A stretch of DNA of 64,000 nt from Carya illinoinensis (GCF_018687715.1 NC_056765.1:9288501-9352500); one strand, 5' to 3'. Positions 36,080 to 49,017 are shown, counted from the stretch's first letter. Made by a program: numbers and translations. Notes: generated by a model not told the origin, from the letters alone.

Positions 36080-38300
36080 ATGGGAGCGAAGGTAGCTCCG
36101 ACCTGTTTGCATTGGTCGCAGCCGATTGTTTCCCATCCTCCCTCCTCATCTCAAACGTTAGCCTCGGTGGTCTCATTTCCGTCAGGACGAAGAAGCCACC
36201 GTGGCGATGGCGGAACTCTCGTGTGCCACTACGTGCAGAGGCTGTACCGATCGGCTCTGTTCGGAGCTTCATCGACGGCGCTTTTCCGGTCCCTATCTTG
36301 CGAGCAGCCGAAGCCGAGAATTCGAATTCTCAAAAAAGTTTGCAGTGCCAGCTTAGATGAATTTTCGGACGAAGAATTCTCAAAGCAGATTCAGGAATTG
36401 GCACTCCAGTTCCAACTTTCGGGCGATGACGATGACAACACTTCCACCATCGCCATGGATGATTCGGAATCACAGATGGTTTACGATTCCAGAGACGTGA
36501 ATAGCGCAGATAGTTGTAGCAGTTTCAACCGTAGCGTCAACTTTGTACAGACTCAGCACCAGATACCACAAGGTCCAAACCCATCTTCGGAGCTCGAGCC
36601 TCCGTGGCCAGAAATGCAGCAAGGGCCACCGGATTGGGTCAGAAGAGACGAGATAATCCCCGCGAGTATCGAGCGCAAGGCGAACAGCGTGGATCTTCCG
36701 CTTTCGCTTCGAATGATTAAGCGAAAGATGCAATGGCAGGAGGGGTACTTCAGAGAAGTAGGAGAATCGGCTTACTGCTCGGTAAAGAAGGCCTTCTCGT
36801 CAATGGTGTTCATAATCAGAGAACTCCAAAGCTACACGTTGCAGATGAGAGAGCTTTTGTTTTACGAAGATGTGCAGGGGATTCTCGCGCGGGTTCAGAG
36901 AGAGATGCACACTTCGTTCGTGTGGCTCTTTCAGCAGGTCTTTTCTCACACTCCAACCCTGATGGTGTACGTGATGATTCTCCTCGCGAATTTCTCCGTC
37001 TATTCCATGGGGCATAGCAACGCTGCTATGGCAGCTTCAGTGCGGCTCGAACCTTACGCAGCTACGACGGATATGGCCTCAGTGGTTGAAATCGATCAGG
37101 ACCAGAAGCACGAGAGGTTTGATTCCTCGGCAATTAAGAAATTCTCGGTTTCGTCTTCGTGGGGGAAGACGACATCGATCGACGGAAACAATGGCGGAGG
37201 CGGCAAAGTCCGGCCAGTGGGTAGTGGAACCGAAGGTGAAGGAAAGTTTAATGGGCCGGATTACCACTACCGGAAAATTCTTCCCGATGGGGCTTCTTCC
37301 CAATTGTCCTCCTCTTACGACGCTACAAGAGAGGGGGAGACAGAGGAAGAAGAGGCGGCTCTATGGAACGCCATAGTCGAAGAAGCTTCGAATATACGGT
37401 CCGCAATCCTAGACGAAGCTCTCGATCAAGAAACCATGCAACGGTTCGTCTCGCCAGTGACGGCCAAGATCGAAGCGGACTACGATTACGGAGATTACTT
37501 GAGAACGGAGCTGCTGTACCTGACAGAGTTGGCCCAAGAGCACAGCAACCCTCTTGTCCTCGCCAACTTTGCTCAGTTCCTTTACCTGGTCGCCCGTGAC
37601 TACGACAGGTACAATCTCTCTATTATTTTTCGTCAATTTTTCTTTTATAACATTAATTACTTCTCCTAGATGATTCAATCAATCTTCCAGTGTGTAATGT
37701 TGGAGTTCCACATTTGTTCATATCTGTCTTTCGTTTCTTCCTCTCCCTATCTTCCTCCATAAATGCCTTAGAAAAATCTTGCATTTTCAATCCTATCTTC
37801 TTTTTCTTTGCGATTGTGATTCCCACGTGTTTCAATAAAAAATATCTTCAATTTGGTATAAGTCATTGACTTTTCTCAAGAAATTTGATAGAAAAATGAT
37901 ACTATTCATTGTACCATATAGCAAACGTGGTTGAAAATGATAAAATATAAGGCAAATATAACTTCATTTCTCAATTTGATATGATGTATAATAGCCCACA
38001 AAAGATTTTCAGCTGTTTGACCATATATGCTTGTTCACGTCCCAAAACAGAGCGGAGGAGTACTTCAGGAAGGCAGTAGGGACTGAGCCACCAGATGCAG
38101 AGGCACATAGCAAATACGCGAACTTCTTGTGGAAAGTGAAGAAAGACTTGTGGGCTGCAGAGGAGAGATTCTTGGAGGCCATCTCGGCCGATCCCAGCAA
38201 CCCTTACCATGCTGCTAACTATGCTAATTTTCTCTGGAACACTGGTGGAGAAGACACTTGTTTCCCTCTTGGCCCTTCCGACACCACCCAAGATGCCTAA
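36080..38300 (+). CDS. TPR-like protein with internal hydrophobic segment (2 exons)
   Basis: Exons 36,080-37,608 and 38,051-38,300 join in frame (GAC AG|A GCG) with GT-AG borders and stop at TAA, giving 592 aa. The C-terminus (about residues 495-592) has TPR-like helical repeats with a recurring A-N-F-A-x-F-L pattern (LANFAQFLYLVARDYDRAEE, YANFLWKVKKDLWAAEE, YANFLW). Residues about 292-308 (MVYVMILLANFSVYSM) could cross a membrane. An acidic patch FSDEEFSKQIQELALQF lies near residue 95. The N-terminus is Ser/Arg-rich and could be an organelle-targeting peptide, unproven. I match it to an uncharacterised plant TPR family. The start MGAKVAPT was chosen because it resembles that family's beginning; an in-frame ATG at 35,939 would add 47 residues. 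Confidence 0.88.
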
Positions 38301-38391
38301 ATCTCCAAAATAATATTCCTAATCATTTCTTAGTTCCCATCATACCACAACCCTCTTTTTGTTTATTACATTCGGGATTTTGTTATTACAT

Positions 38392-38397
38392 AATAAA
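38392..38397 (+). terminator. AATAAA polyadenylation signal of the TPR gene
   Basis: AATAAA lies 92 bp past the TAA stop. Confidence 0.55.
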
Positions 38398-38550
38398 ACA
38401 TGCAACCCCAAAAGAAAATAGCAAGAGAGAATATATATTCCTTGTGTTTTTTAGATACCACGTATTGGGATTGGCGAGAGATAATCTCAATGTGGAAGAT
38501 TTTGATAAGAGAAATACTTTAGACATAAATTGATTACGGGAAAGTAAATA

Positions 38551-38648
38551 TATAAATTGACTTGATTAGATTAAATATATTAAATTGTAAAATTATTTTT
38601 ATTGTGAAGTAAATCTAATGAATCATATAAAGTGAAGTCAATTTATGA
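38551..38648. repeat. palindromic MITE family 2, copy 2 (98 bp)
   Basis: TATAAATTGACTTGATTAGA is mirrored by AAAGTGAAGTCAATTTATGA, with TTGTAAAATTATTTTTATTG at the centre. The whole unit can fold into one hairpin. Confidence 0.75.
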
Positions 38649-40263
38649 GTTTATTTTATGTTGGTAATACTTCTATTTTGATAGTTTAATTTGTGTAAAA
38701 CATGCCATATTTCTCAGCAAATAAATAGATGTTATTCTGAATTCATGTCGGGTTGGTCGGAATGGGAGCATTGGGCTAGTCAAATTGGAGGGGATTGGGG
38801 ATATATGCATGGCAAATTAGAAACAATGGCAGTGTCTTCAGCTCTCGAGATCTATGACTATGGGTGGAACTTGCACCAACGAAATGAATGCTTTTCTTGG
38901 GGTTTCCTATCATTTTGCACTGACTTTTATAACTTTTCGCTGACACTACAACAGGGAAAAATGTCATTACCTTCTTTTTTCTAAAGTTCCTCGTTCCATT
39001 TGAGTGTTGCCCTAGTGGGGTTCAAATGATGCCTACATGAATGCACATCTTATTATGGGGGAAGCCATCTCCTATGCACCATACAATTATAAAAAAAGAA
39101 AAACGAAAGACTTAGAATCCGTTCTATATTAAAAAATGGCTGAAATTCAGGTATGACTGCAAGCAAGCCGGCCGCCTCATCAAGCTATAGCTTAGAGCGT
39201 TCCGTTGGACTCGGCAAGGCATTGCTTGGCTATATTTTAGCCAATTCCCTTAAAAAAACAGTATTAAAAAATAGTCTACAACAAACTAGTTAAATGAACG
39301 ATAAAATTAGCTAGAGCTATTTTTGGAGGTCAAATCTGTTGAGTCAATACGCTGACCATTCAGTTTTTTTTCTTATTTTAATTCTTTCGTGTCTTTCTAA
39401 GCTCTCTTTAGTATAACTAGAGCTCTCTAGATGCTATAAATTCTGTTGCTATTAGAGAAAACAAATCAATTGAAAAATTACCATATTACATTTAATTAGT
39501 ATATGTCTGCGAAGTACTATGTTGAATTATCATATTACATTTACGTTTGTAAGTAATACTAAATACAAGTCTCACACATTGACAGTTATGTTAGTTAGCT
39601 ATAGATAACAACTCCTATTGCCAATTCATGTCTCTCCCTGCATGGCCTTCCTCATCATCGTCCATCTGTCTCTTGAGATAGAGAGAGATGATAACCAGTT
39701 AATGCTGGTACGTAGTGTAATGATATTTATCTCCATTTAGATCTCATGATTTTGAGTCCATCTATCGTTGTTTAACAACATACGACGATTAGCCTTTGAT
39801 GAATTATGTGCGTGTACGTAGGACTTCCGGGGGGAGAGTGGACGGAAGAAACTCTAGAAAGCAACATTTTACGTCCCGTAACTTTCATATAATATATTCC
39901 ATTGATGTGGCGAACAGAGTCAATTAATTATTGCATAATATATCTATATGTGTGTATATATATATATATATATTGTAGCGGATATGATCAGAAGAATATA
40001 TAGTAATATGTGTGATACCTGCCCACATATAGTATTCCCTAAGATCATCTGGAGCTGTATGGATAAGATCATCTGACTAACCAAAAGGCATTTTATTATT
40101 CCAATTTCATCTTTTAAGTTTTAAAAATATTCCCTAATATAAACAGTAAAAAGTGAAATAAACAATGTAAAAATACAAAAAACCTTAATTAAACAGTGCA
40201 TACTGATAGAAACAGTAAGTGAATAGTGTAAAATAGTAAGTCCAAGGTTGCTATCCAAATAGT

Positions 40264-40425
40264 AGGATCCACCCATTTTTCAAATCTCAAAAAGTAAAAA
40301 TCATCTCATCTCACTATTTAAATATATATTATTTTTACAAATCATTTCATCTCATCTCAACTCAAAATCTCGCTACTATTCAAAATATTTCATTTCATCT
40401 GAACTAAGTAACCAAACGAAATCTT
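40264..40425. repeat. MITE-like repeat, copy D
   Basis: Repeated ATCATCTCATCTCA blocks and an ACCAAACGAAATCT end; shorter than copy A. Confidence 0.5.
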
Positions 40426-41009
40426 AAGGTGTGTTTAGTTTTGAAGAATTTTGAGAATTCTTTTATTTTGTATTAAGATTTGTGAAAAGATAAAGATTTG
40501 TGAAAAGATAAGTGATATTTGCAGTCTTATGATATACAAGTTCAGTATATTTATTTAAAAAAAAAAACAGAAATAAATCTACTACCCTCAAGAAAAATGA
40601 TTTTTTAATTGTAAACCTCACTTTAAAAAAAAAAAGAAAGTGCACGGGGCTTGTATCTAGTATTACATACTCTTGTGAAAATAAATAAATAGAATTGAAA
40701 ATATGTTTGAATATTATAGTTTTTTAAGAACGGTTTCTGTTTTAGTATTTGTAAAAATTGTTTTGATGTTTTGAGTTTGAATAATTATTAAATAAAAAAA
40801 ATTTAAAAGTTGAAATAGCCGGCTATTCTTTTCGGTTTTCATATTTGAACATGTTAACTAGTATGAGATATTTAAATTTATTAAAAATTTTTGAAAAAAG
40901 CGTTAGCGACCGAACAACCTCAATTGAATGTTACAAATAGCACGACTCCAATAAAATTAAAAGGGGCCAACTTTTTTTTAACACTTAATTATTTAGACAG
41001 TTCTGTTTG

Positions 41010-41305
41010 GATATTGAGTTAAGTTATTTATAAATAATAGTGAATTGAAATAGTGGAGTGAATTTTATGAGACCTATTTAAGATGTGTTTGGATATTAAT
41101 ACGAGTTTAGATGTATTTATAAAAAATTGAAAAAAATTGTGAATCTCATGTATAAAGAAGTGTTGAGTTGAAAAAGATTGTGAGTTCTCTATATAAAGAA
41201 ATTTTGAGTTGAGATAAATTTAGTGATTTGAGAGTTGAGTGTTTGAGGGTTAGACTTAGCTTAAAATTAGATCAATTCAGTTCAGTCTAACTTCCAAACA
41301 GGGCG
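41010..41305. repeat. repeat with internal 50-bp duplication, 'GTTTGGATATTGAG' type
   Basis: It starts TCTGTTTGGATATTGAG and ends CTTCCAAACAGGGCG. Inside, GTGTTGAGTTGAAAAAGATTG and TTTTGAGTTGAGATAAATT are two related units. Related text appears at about 52,020-52,220. Confidence 0.5.
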
Positions 41306-43238
41306 TAAACATTCTCGATCAAGGGAGAAGAAGTGGACCAAAAATATTTTGCAATGGTACGAGGTCGATTACAAATTTGATGGGTACGTAATTAATTAGT
41401 TGTCCAAAATTGAGCCCCTCAAGATCACCAGATTTAGTAGTTCTTCATGCTCCTTAATTCAGACCATGCAGTTCATCATCGCGAATCTAGTTATATAATG
41501 TGTACATAATTACACAATTAGTCAACAGATCATAGCATATGCCATATATTGTGTACGTATAAACAGAATAATATGGTATGCATCTTAATATTTTTTAAGT
41601 ATGACATCTAATATGGACTTATATATATGGTATATTGCATTTTTTTGTTCCTACAAAAGTGTTTCATGAAGGGAAAAAAGAGGAAGAAAAGCCTTTCGTA
41701 TACTACTTCATGATCATTTATTTATATATCATCCTAGACATGATTAATTAAGACTTTTCAGAGTTTTCCCCTAATAAGATTTGTTTTAGTCTTTGTTCCA
41801 AATTCTACACTACGAAGTGACAGAGATTGACTGATGAAGTTTGTGACGCAATGTTTATTGTTATATATACTATAAATTTTTCAGGCGAAATCAAATATTC
41901 AACAGATATTGTATGATTGAGTTTCTCTCTCTGATCGTTCTAGCAAAAATTCTAAAACTCATGCAAAAATTCTAGAATGAACTCAAAAATAGTGGTGGCA
42001 ATTCATGTTCGCAGACCGTGTCTGTATCCTGCAAAGTTATGAATATTAATAGACTATATGGATCAACCCATGCAAATATGACCCATTAGACTCTAAAACT
42101 CTATTATGGCCATATAAAGTGACACGACATGATACGAATTGCATAATCCGGCCCATTTAATAATTAATTTTTATTGGGTTAATTTAGACGTGACCCGTTT
42201 AACTTGTTTTAATCCCTCATTTCATGTAAAATGGGTCGAGTCGACTCGTGCGTGTCTCGTTGCAATAAAGTATGAAAACTAATTGCAAACAATATTAGTG
42301 TCTCGTTGTGGCATTAGTTTTCTTGAAAGAGCTTAGGTTTTTAGGTGATTTGCAGTCTTGGACGTACCACTCTGGCCTAGTTCATTTTTGGTCACCAAAT
42401 TAAAACACAGCTATTCCTCCAAAACAAAACAAAAAAAATTAGTTCAAGAGTCCCATTACTCTATCACTTGCCCACGACCGCTCTATCTTACCGCTAGTGT
42501 AAAATCATTCTATTATTTTATTTTAATTATTTTATTCATATTTTTTTATCATTCTAAAACATTTTTTAAAAATATAAAAAAAATACCATTATACTAATAA
42601 TTACTTCCTTAATTATTAAGTAAAAAAGAAATTAATAAAAAAATCAAAATACATGAAGAGTCAACATGAGGTGTGAAAATAAGTGGGCATGCAAAATAGC
42701 ATTTCTCTTAGTTCAAACATGACCTAGTATTGCTGCATGCATTTGGCAGTACATGATTAACAGGCTAATTTAAAAAATACAAATAAACCGTTATTGTTTT
42801 TAGCTGAATTGTCTCTTTCAATTCTAAAATGACCGGCCAGTCCACATGCAAATAATTAAGCTGTTTAATTCCTTGGTGTGAAATTAATAGGGAGATTTAA
42901 GCCAAAAAGATAAGAAGGAGGGACTAGGATTAATTAGCTTTAAAGACAAATTAATTAATTAATTAATGGCATTGGGTCATGGTATTACGTACGTACCCTC
43001 CACAATGATCAGCAGGCAATTAGCATATATGCAGTCATCCAAGCAATTAACAATTACGCAGTCGTCTATGTCTTAGAATTCTGATCCTAAATTTCCTCAC
43101 CCTAATAAATCACTATAATTAGTTTTCTGATCAAATACTCTTACAATAATTAAGGCGAAAATAAAAATTGTCTGGCTGATCAGCCAGACAGTTTATATAT
43201 ATATATAGAGTAATCATCGACTCATCAGATATTTTAGG

Positions 43239-43842
43239 TCTCGTTTGTTTTTCACATGAGATGAGATTAGTTGAGATTAAAATTTTAATAAAATATTATT
43301 AGAATATATTTTTTAATATTATTTTTATTTTGAGATTTAAAAAAATTGAATTGTTTATTTTATAGAAAATGATAGGGATCCGCGGGTGGCATCTCGTTCA
43401 TTTATCTCACTCCAATTATTTTATTTTATTTAGTTTTTTTTATGCATGTAGTGATTAAGAAAATATTGTTTAATAATATTGTATTTTTTTCATTTTTTAA
43501 AAATATTTAAAAGTGTTAAAAAATGATTTGAAAAATATATTTAAATGTGTTAAAAAATGATTTGAAAAAAATATTTAAAAGTGTTTTTTTTTTTGCTTTT
43601 TTCATATTAATTTTTTAACATTTTAAAATATTTAAAAAATGAATAAAATTCACAATATTATTAAATAATATTTTCTTAATCACTATGCAAAAAAAAAAAA
43701 AAAAAAAAACTATAACAAAAATGAACGGGATGCTTGAACGGGATCCCTAGCATTGCTCTTATGTTATTTTGTGTGGGAATTTAAAAAAATTGTAATAATT
43801 AAATTAAATGAATTAAGATGATTTGTGAAAACAAACCAGGAT
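43239..43842. repeat. MITE-like repeat, copy F, split by another MITE
   Basis: The left half (43,239-43,363, from GTCTCGTTTGTTTTTCACAT to GAATTGTTTATTTTAT) and right half (43,760-43,842, from TATGTTATTTTGTGTGG to AAACAAACCAGGATAT) join into one standard copy once 43,364-43,759 is removed. Confidence 0.7.
43364..43759. mobile_element. 396-bp MITE nested in copy F
   Basis: The left end AGAAAATGATAGGGATCC and the inverted right end AGAGCAATGCTAGGGATCC match, as do the next inward blocks (CATAGTGATTAAGAAAATAT against TGTAGTGATTAAGAAAATAT). TAT flanks both sides (43,361-43,363 and 43,760-43,762). The interior is AT-only low complexity. Confidence 0.7.
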
Positions 43843-44968
43843 ATCTTTCAACTTATGATGGTTGGGGTCACAGGATCTCGTATGATAAAAATTGTTTACA
43901 TATATTTCAACTTGTGTGTATATAGAATGCTACTTAGCCCATTCAATATTACTGTTTAAAATTACTGCTTGAGTATTTTATTTTTTTTAATGTTTATACT
44001 GATTAAAAAAATGACTATTAATAAAGTTGTATATTTTTTTTAATATTTTCTTAATGATTAAGAATGTTAAAAAAATATTTAAAAAATGGAAAAAAAAAAT
44101 AAAACAACAAATTTGAACTAGCGGTATGCCTAACAGTAAATGCTGGGCAGCCGCTAGCACCATCCTATATATATGTTTGTGTGTTTATATATATATATAT
44201 ATATATAGAGTGTAGGACTAGTATATATCTGATTTGAAACATGGCGCTACTTTCACCAACAATTGGGTTCCAACAATTTTTTCTTTTTATTTAGTGATTA
44301 AAGAAGTATTTTGATGTTGTGAATTTAATAAAAAAAAAATATTTAAGTGTATTAAAAAATGAATGAAAAAATTAAAAAGAAAAAAAAAAACTTTTTACAC
44401 TTATCGGATCCATCTCGTGCTACACCTTAGGTGTGGGTGCACTGCTCATATGATTTTTATGTACAATGAAATTACCTAGTAATGAATAAATAATTGATCA
44501 AAAGAGCGGGTCATGTACGTACATCTTTTCAATACAATGGCACCAAATTATCAATAATTGTGAGAGCCCATTTTCCTATATGTAAGACTGATTGTGGTGA
44601 ACTCCCGGTCTTCTATTCTTCACAAATGCTTGTTTTTCTTTTAATAATTCAAATAAAAATAATAATATTAATTATGATGGGTTTAATTATAACGAACCCA
44701 CTAATCTCTCCCCCGTTTTTCATACTTTTGTCCGAGGGAGGAAGCTCAGGAGTTACACCCAACTCCAATTCTCAGCCGTTGGATTTGCCCCAGGATCAAC
44801 GGTTTATTACGCCATGTGGCTCATTACAAGGCTTGGTTTAAGCTTTTTCTCCAGCTCTTGTTATGGGGTTGTCTAACAAGACAAGCGAAAAACCCACAAA
44901 ACCTATCCATAAATCAAGCCTTTCTACACTTTTTTCCCTCTAGTTTCAATCTCCTTCAAGCTTCTCTA

Positions 44969-47454
44969 ATGGAAGGTGGAGGAGAAGGTGGTAGTGGAGA
45001 TTTTTGTGGGCATGGAAATTCCCAAAGTAATCATCCCATCTGTCGGTCCGGTCCACCATTCACTGCCATAGACAGGTTTTTGTACGGTCACAACCACCAT
45101 TTCTCTCAGACACAGACCCAAAACCATGCAAAGAACAAGGAAGTACTTGTTTCGGATACCGTTTTGTGCAGTTTTCCTCGGTCTTGGGGTGCAATTGGTG
45201 CTGGGTTTTCCTGGCCGAGCATTCCGGAGGTCAACTTCTCTGACGAGTTTTTTGTGGATGGAGAGCCTCTGAATTGGATGCATGAGGGAAGCCCTAACAT
45301 GGGATTGAAAGAAAAAGTGGAAGTTTCAGGGAAGAGTTCTAAAGGGGTGGGAAAGGCAGCTAAAAAATGCTCTTCTGAAGCTTTAATCAAGGGGCAATGG
45401 ACTGATGAAGAAGACAGGTAATGATCAGAGAACACTTTGATATGTTTTCTTTTTCCCTTATTGTTTTAATGTTTGCTTCTAATGTTTACTTTAGACTGAA
45501 ATATTTTAGGGTTTTTTTCATGGTTTGCAGGAAACTAATTAGGTTGGTGAAGCAATACGGAGTGAGAAAATGGGCTCAGATAGCTGAAAAGTTGGCTGGA
45601 AGAGCTGGCAAGCAGTGTCGCGAAAGATGGCATAATCATTTGCGCCCAGACATTAAGGTTCAATTGTGTTCTCTTTAATCAGTTAATTTTATCAGGCGGG
45701 TTTACACATTTTTCGCTTTGATCTTTTTATGATCATATCTTTTTCATATATGTACCATCATTTTTTTGGAACTCCGATCAGGTTTTTTTTATGGGATTAG
45801 ATCAGTCTGAGGATCGATGATCTAAGCTGAATATATACTCTCAGATTTGATATACAATCACCCATTACTAGTTCGATCGACATGAAAAACCATAGATTTC
45901 ATTATCTGGTTTGTGTTGTAATCTACACTACTATATATATTAAATCCTAGTCAATGTCGATATATATATATATATATATATATATGAGATCTGTATATTT
46001 GATTGGCTCTATATATACTTTTCTTTGGTTAATTTCCCTTTATCCATGGCAAGCAAAACTCCATTAAAAAAATAATGTAAAATACTAGGGTTTAAATTTA
46101 AGTAGGATTACCTTGACATGATTCAAATATTATATTATAGCTTAATTAATATTTTTAAGTCAATTGCAGCGAGCAGAAAATTGTTCATTTGAAACTATTT
46201 TTTCTTTTTGTAACGCTAATACTTTTGTTTTAATACAAGTAATTTCACATCACATGCAAAACCTATCTCTCCCAGCCCTCAGGCGCCTGCTTGCATTTTT
46301 CACGTTTCTTCTTCCATTTTAGTCTAGGGTTCAAATTCATGTGATTTTCATGTAGCTGTGCATGAGGAACGCAACATTGTTGCCGTTATAAATAAAAGTT
46401 AATCCCTTGACTGCATCTGAATTGACATTCGCTTATGATCTGTTCTATAACACAATGCTGACATGCTGTTGTCTTTCTTGGTGTCTAAATTATGTTGCAG
46501 AAGGATAGCTGGAGTGAAGAAGAGGAGAGGATATTAGTGGAAACTCATGCAAAGGTCGGGAACAGGTGGGCGGAGATCGCAAAGTTCATTCCAGGAAGAA
46601 CTGAAAATGCTATAAAGAACCACTGGAATGCCACCAGAAGAAGGCAGAATTCAAGAAGAAAGAACAAACAGACTGAGAATCAAAAGGCCGGAAAGCCACA
46701 TTCATCTGTTCTTCAAGACTATATCAGAAGTAAAAGTACTCTGATGATCAGTAAGAGTACTACAGCTACTACTTCCAGCAAAACTATGATCGAAAATCCA
46801 TCGACCCAATTCAACAATTTCCTCCCGGAACTGTCACAGATTTCTCCAACCCATGATGAGGTTGACTCTCCCACCATGATTTCTCTGACATATGATGATG
46901 AGCTTCTCTTCATGCAAAACCTTTTTGCAAACCATTTCGATCAGCCCTATGTTGAGGACAACATTAATAAAGTGATCATGAGTACTACTGCTGATGATCC
47001 GACAGTACTGACCGAAACATTTCATGTTGATGATCAGTTTAAGGATTCTTCAACATCCATTAATTCTAACGAGTTACGTCAAAACAAAGGTGATCAACTG
47101 CTCACTGATGTTGTTGAATGCGGGTTTTCATCTTTTACTTCAAAATCAAGCTTGCAGTACATAAATAACGAGGTCCTCCAAGCAAAAGGGACATTAATCA
47201 CTTCCACCAGTGCTAGTACTGCAACCACCTACTTGCATTCTGACCTCTACCTCTCTTACCTGCTGAATGGTGCTGCAAATTCGTTGTCTGCAAATGATTA
47301 CAGCTACGACGACAACATCATGAACGTTGATTTGCTGACAGACCAATCCCATGATGACTTTTCGAATGGAAGGAAAGAAATCGACTTGTTTGAGTTTGTC
47401 TCTTCAAATTCCCAGTTCTCTCAGGGCAGTAACAGCAGCTTCTTTCTAGCTTAA
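44969..47454 (+). CDS. R2R3-MYB transcription factor, MYB64/98/115/118/119 type
   Basis: Exons 44,969-45,417, 45,531-45,657 and 46,501-47,454 keep frame across GT-AG introns and end at TAA, giving 509 aa. The R2 repeat (about 141-192) has W144, W164 and W183; R3 (about 193-243) has W196, W215 and W234, so both DNA-binding repeats are complete. R2 begins [10 protein letters not shown] and its recognition helix reads [17 protein letters not shown]; the R3 helix reads [16 protein letters not shown]. This long N-terminus before the repeats and the KGQWT/KKDSW pattern fit the MYB98-like clade, known in Arabidopsis for gametophyte and seed roles. The C-terminus is Ser/Asn/Asp-rich and probably regulatory. 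The start MEGGGEGG was preferred over an in-frame ATG 51 codons upstream, whose extra residues look like translated leader. Confidence 0.92.
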
Positions 47455-48027
47455 TTAGTAGGTTAAATAAGATTATCATGTTTGTGGTTAAAGACTTTGG
47501 AGAAGTATCCTAGTTCTCAATTTATTGATCGGTCTTCAGGAATATTGAATGAATGGGGTTTATTTGAATATTTCAGGAATATGAGCAGGTAGCTAGGGAC
47601 ATTTATTTACTGTTGGTAGTCGGACTAACGTCGTACATGAATATTACTGGAAAAGCATAGCCATTGGAGCATGTTCTAGTGTGCTGAGTTTTTCTGGGCT
47701 TTATAATTATATGGTTAAGTACTACTCATGGTAGTTTGTGAAAAAAAATTGCGCTTCCTTTCAGTTTTCTAGCTGGATCGTAGTTCTGCAGTAATTTTAA
47801 TTCCAGGAAAGTTGTTTAATTACCTATGTCGTTTGATCTGTTATAATATTATACGTCCTGCATGTTTATACTTTTTTTTTCAAGGACTTTAGTTCTTGAC
47901 ATATTCATGTTGAGGAGAAACCTACGGGTAATTAACATGTTCTAGCTAGAGTGATGGAGCATAAAAGAAACTTAACGGCGAGAAGACAGCGGCACTAGCA
48001 ATGAACAGAAACCCTCGTGTAGAACTG

Positions 48028-48076
<49 letters not shown>

Positions 48077-48430
48077 GGGTCCCGCGTGGAAAAATAAGAC
48101 GTGGGAGGATTAAGGGTAGAAAACCTATTTAATAATACAAAAAAAGTCGCCGTAAAAAAAAAATTTAATAATAGTAAAAATTTTGTGATGACAATATAGA
48201 ATTACACAACCAATCCTGCTACAGTCAGTCGGCAGATGCAAACGCGGGGTAAGCGTGCAGTCCACGTCAATTAAATTATAAATAAAAAATAAAAAAAGAC
48301 AAAAAAAAGAAAGAAAGACATCAGGTGGTCATCTTTTTCGTCAGTCTCTCTTCTTCGCGTGGGTCTCTCGTCTTTATTTTCAAGTAGGTAGATGAAAAAG
48401 GTAAATCTTTGGATTGAGTCGTCTTCGTGT
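47455..48430. other. MYB 3' flank with (GA)n tract
   Basis: It contains the MYB 3' UTR and then AT-rich sequence. A (GA)n run of about 22 units lies at 48,029-48,073. No gene was recognised. Confidence 0.6.
48029..48073. repeat. (GA)n microsatellite
   Basis: About 22 uninterrupted GA units. Confidence 0.95.
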
Positions 48431-48434
48431 ATAG

Positions 48435-48710
48435 ATGAAAAAGGCAAATCATCCTCTGCTTTACAAGTTCATTGAAGAATTTGCACTGACTTTCGATGGG
48501 AACAAGTGGGGGCACAATGGCCCTTACCTAGTCTCAAGAGTTGTTTCCAAGCTGAGTGGAAGGCCTGGATTTAATTTCACTGTGTTGCTACAATCTGTAT
48601 TTTATCCGGTTGATTGGAGTTGGATTCGAAGTATGTTTCGAGGGCCTAGAGACGAGCTGCATTCACCCAAAAAATACACTCAGGATCCACAATCCCTTTC
48701 CTTAGCGTGA
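48435..48710 (+). pseudogene. fragment of alpha-1,4-glycosyltransferase-like gene (Gb3_synth type)
   Basis: The open stretch encodes HPLLYKFIEEFALTFDGNKW, then NGPYLVSRVVSK, GRPGFNFTVL, FYPVDW and FRGPRDE. This is the C-terminal part of the plant A4GALT/Gb3_synth-like glycosyltransferases (At4g19900-like, a DXD-type Golgi family). Only about 85 codons are present; there is no N-terminus or catalytic DXD region, and the sequence after RDELHSPKKY departs from the family. It is a gene fragment, not a working gene. A GA-rich tract and a short CACTA-like MITE follow, so capture by a transposon is possible. Confidence 0.75.
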
Positions 48711-48799
48711 TTTGTGCAAAAGGGGCGACTGGGTCTTCAAAATCACAGATGCTTTTCTTCTTTCGTTGCATACATCACTGAAGCAAGGTCAGTGGGTTC

Positions 48800-48935
48800 A
48801 ATGGAAGAGAAATGGTGTTTGAGCAGAGGGAGGAGAAGATGAGGGGAGACGAAGAAGACAAAGAAAGGAAGAAGATGAAGGAAGAAGATGGAGAAGATAA
48901 CAGGGGAGACGAAAGGAGGAAGAAGATTTTGCACT
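48800..48935. repeat. purine-rich (GAAGAAGA) tract
   Basis: Nearly all A and G on the plus strand, with GGAGGAGAAGATGAGG-like iterations. Confidence 0.75.
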
Positions 48936-49017
48936 AGACGCACCGTTTCATTAAGAACACGTAGGACCCCGACTGCTCGGCGACTTCCTCTCCCGCTTGC
49001 AATTAGCATTTTTCTTA

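Larger units (their letters stand above)
38301..44480. other. 6-kb intergenic spacer rich in MITE-like repeats
   Basis: No gene was recognised. It contains a palindromic MITE (38,551), copies D and F of the dispersed family, a nested MITE (43,364), (TA)n tracts near 39,956 and 44,190, and an 18-bp tandem duplication at about 40,470-40,510 (AAGATTTGTGAAAAGATA). Confidence 0.6.

Noticed and set aside
35799..36272. 157-codon antisense ORF over the TPR gene start
   Set aside because: Shadow of the sense coding sequence; Lys/Arg/Ser-rich with no domain.
38944..38953. CACTACAACA resembling a CACTA-element terminus
   Set aside because: No matching inverted end or subterminal repeats found nearby.
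38691..38984. 97-codon ORF downstream of the TPR gene
   Set aside because: No domain, no splice partner and no codon bias; overlaps a similar antisense frame.
44494..44841. 115-codon ORF just upstream of the MYB gene
   Set aside because: Hydrophobic low-complexity frame in the promoter and leader; no family resemblance.
47993..48003. CACTAGCAATG as a left end for a gene-capturing CACTA element
   Set aside because: Lacks the CACTACAAAA consensus shared by the right-hand MITE.
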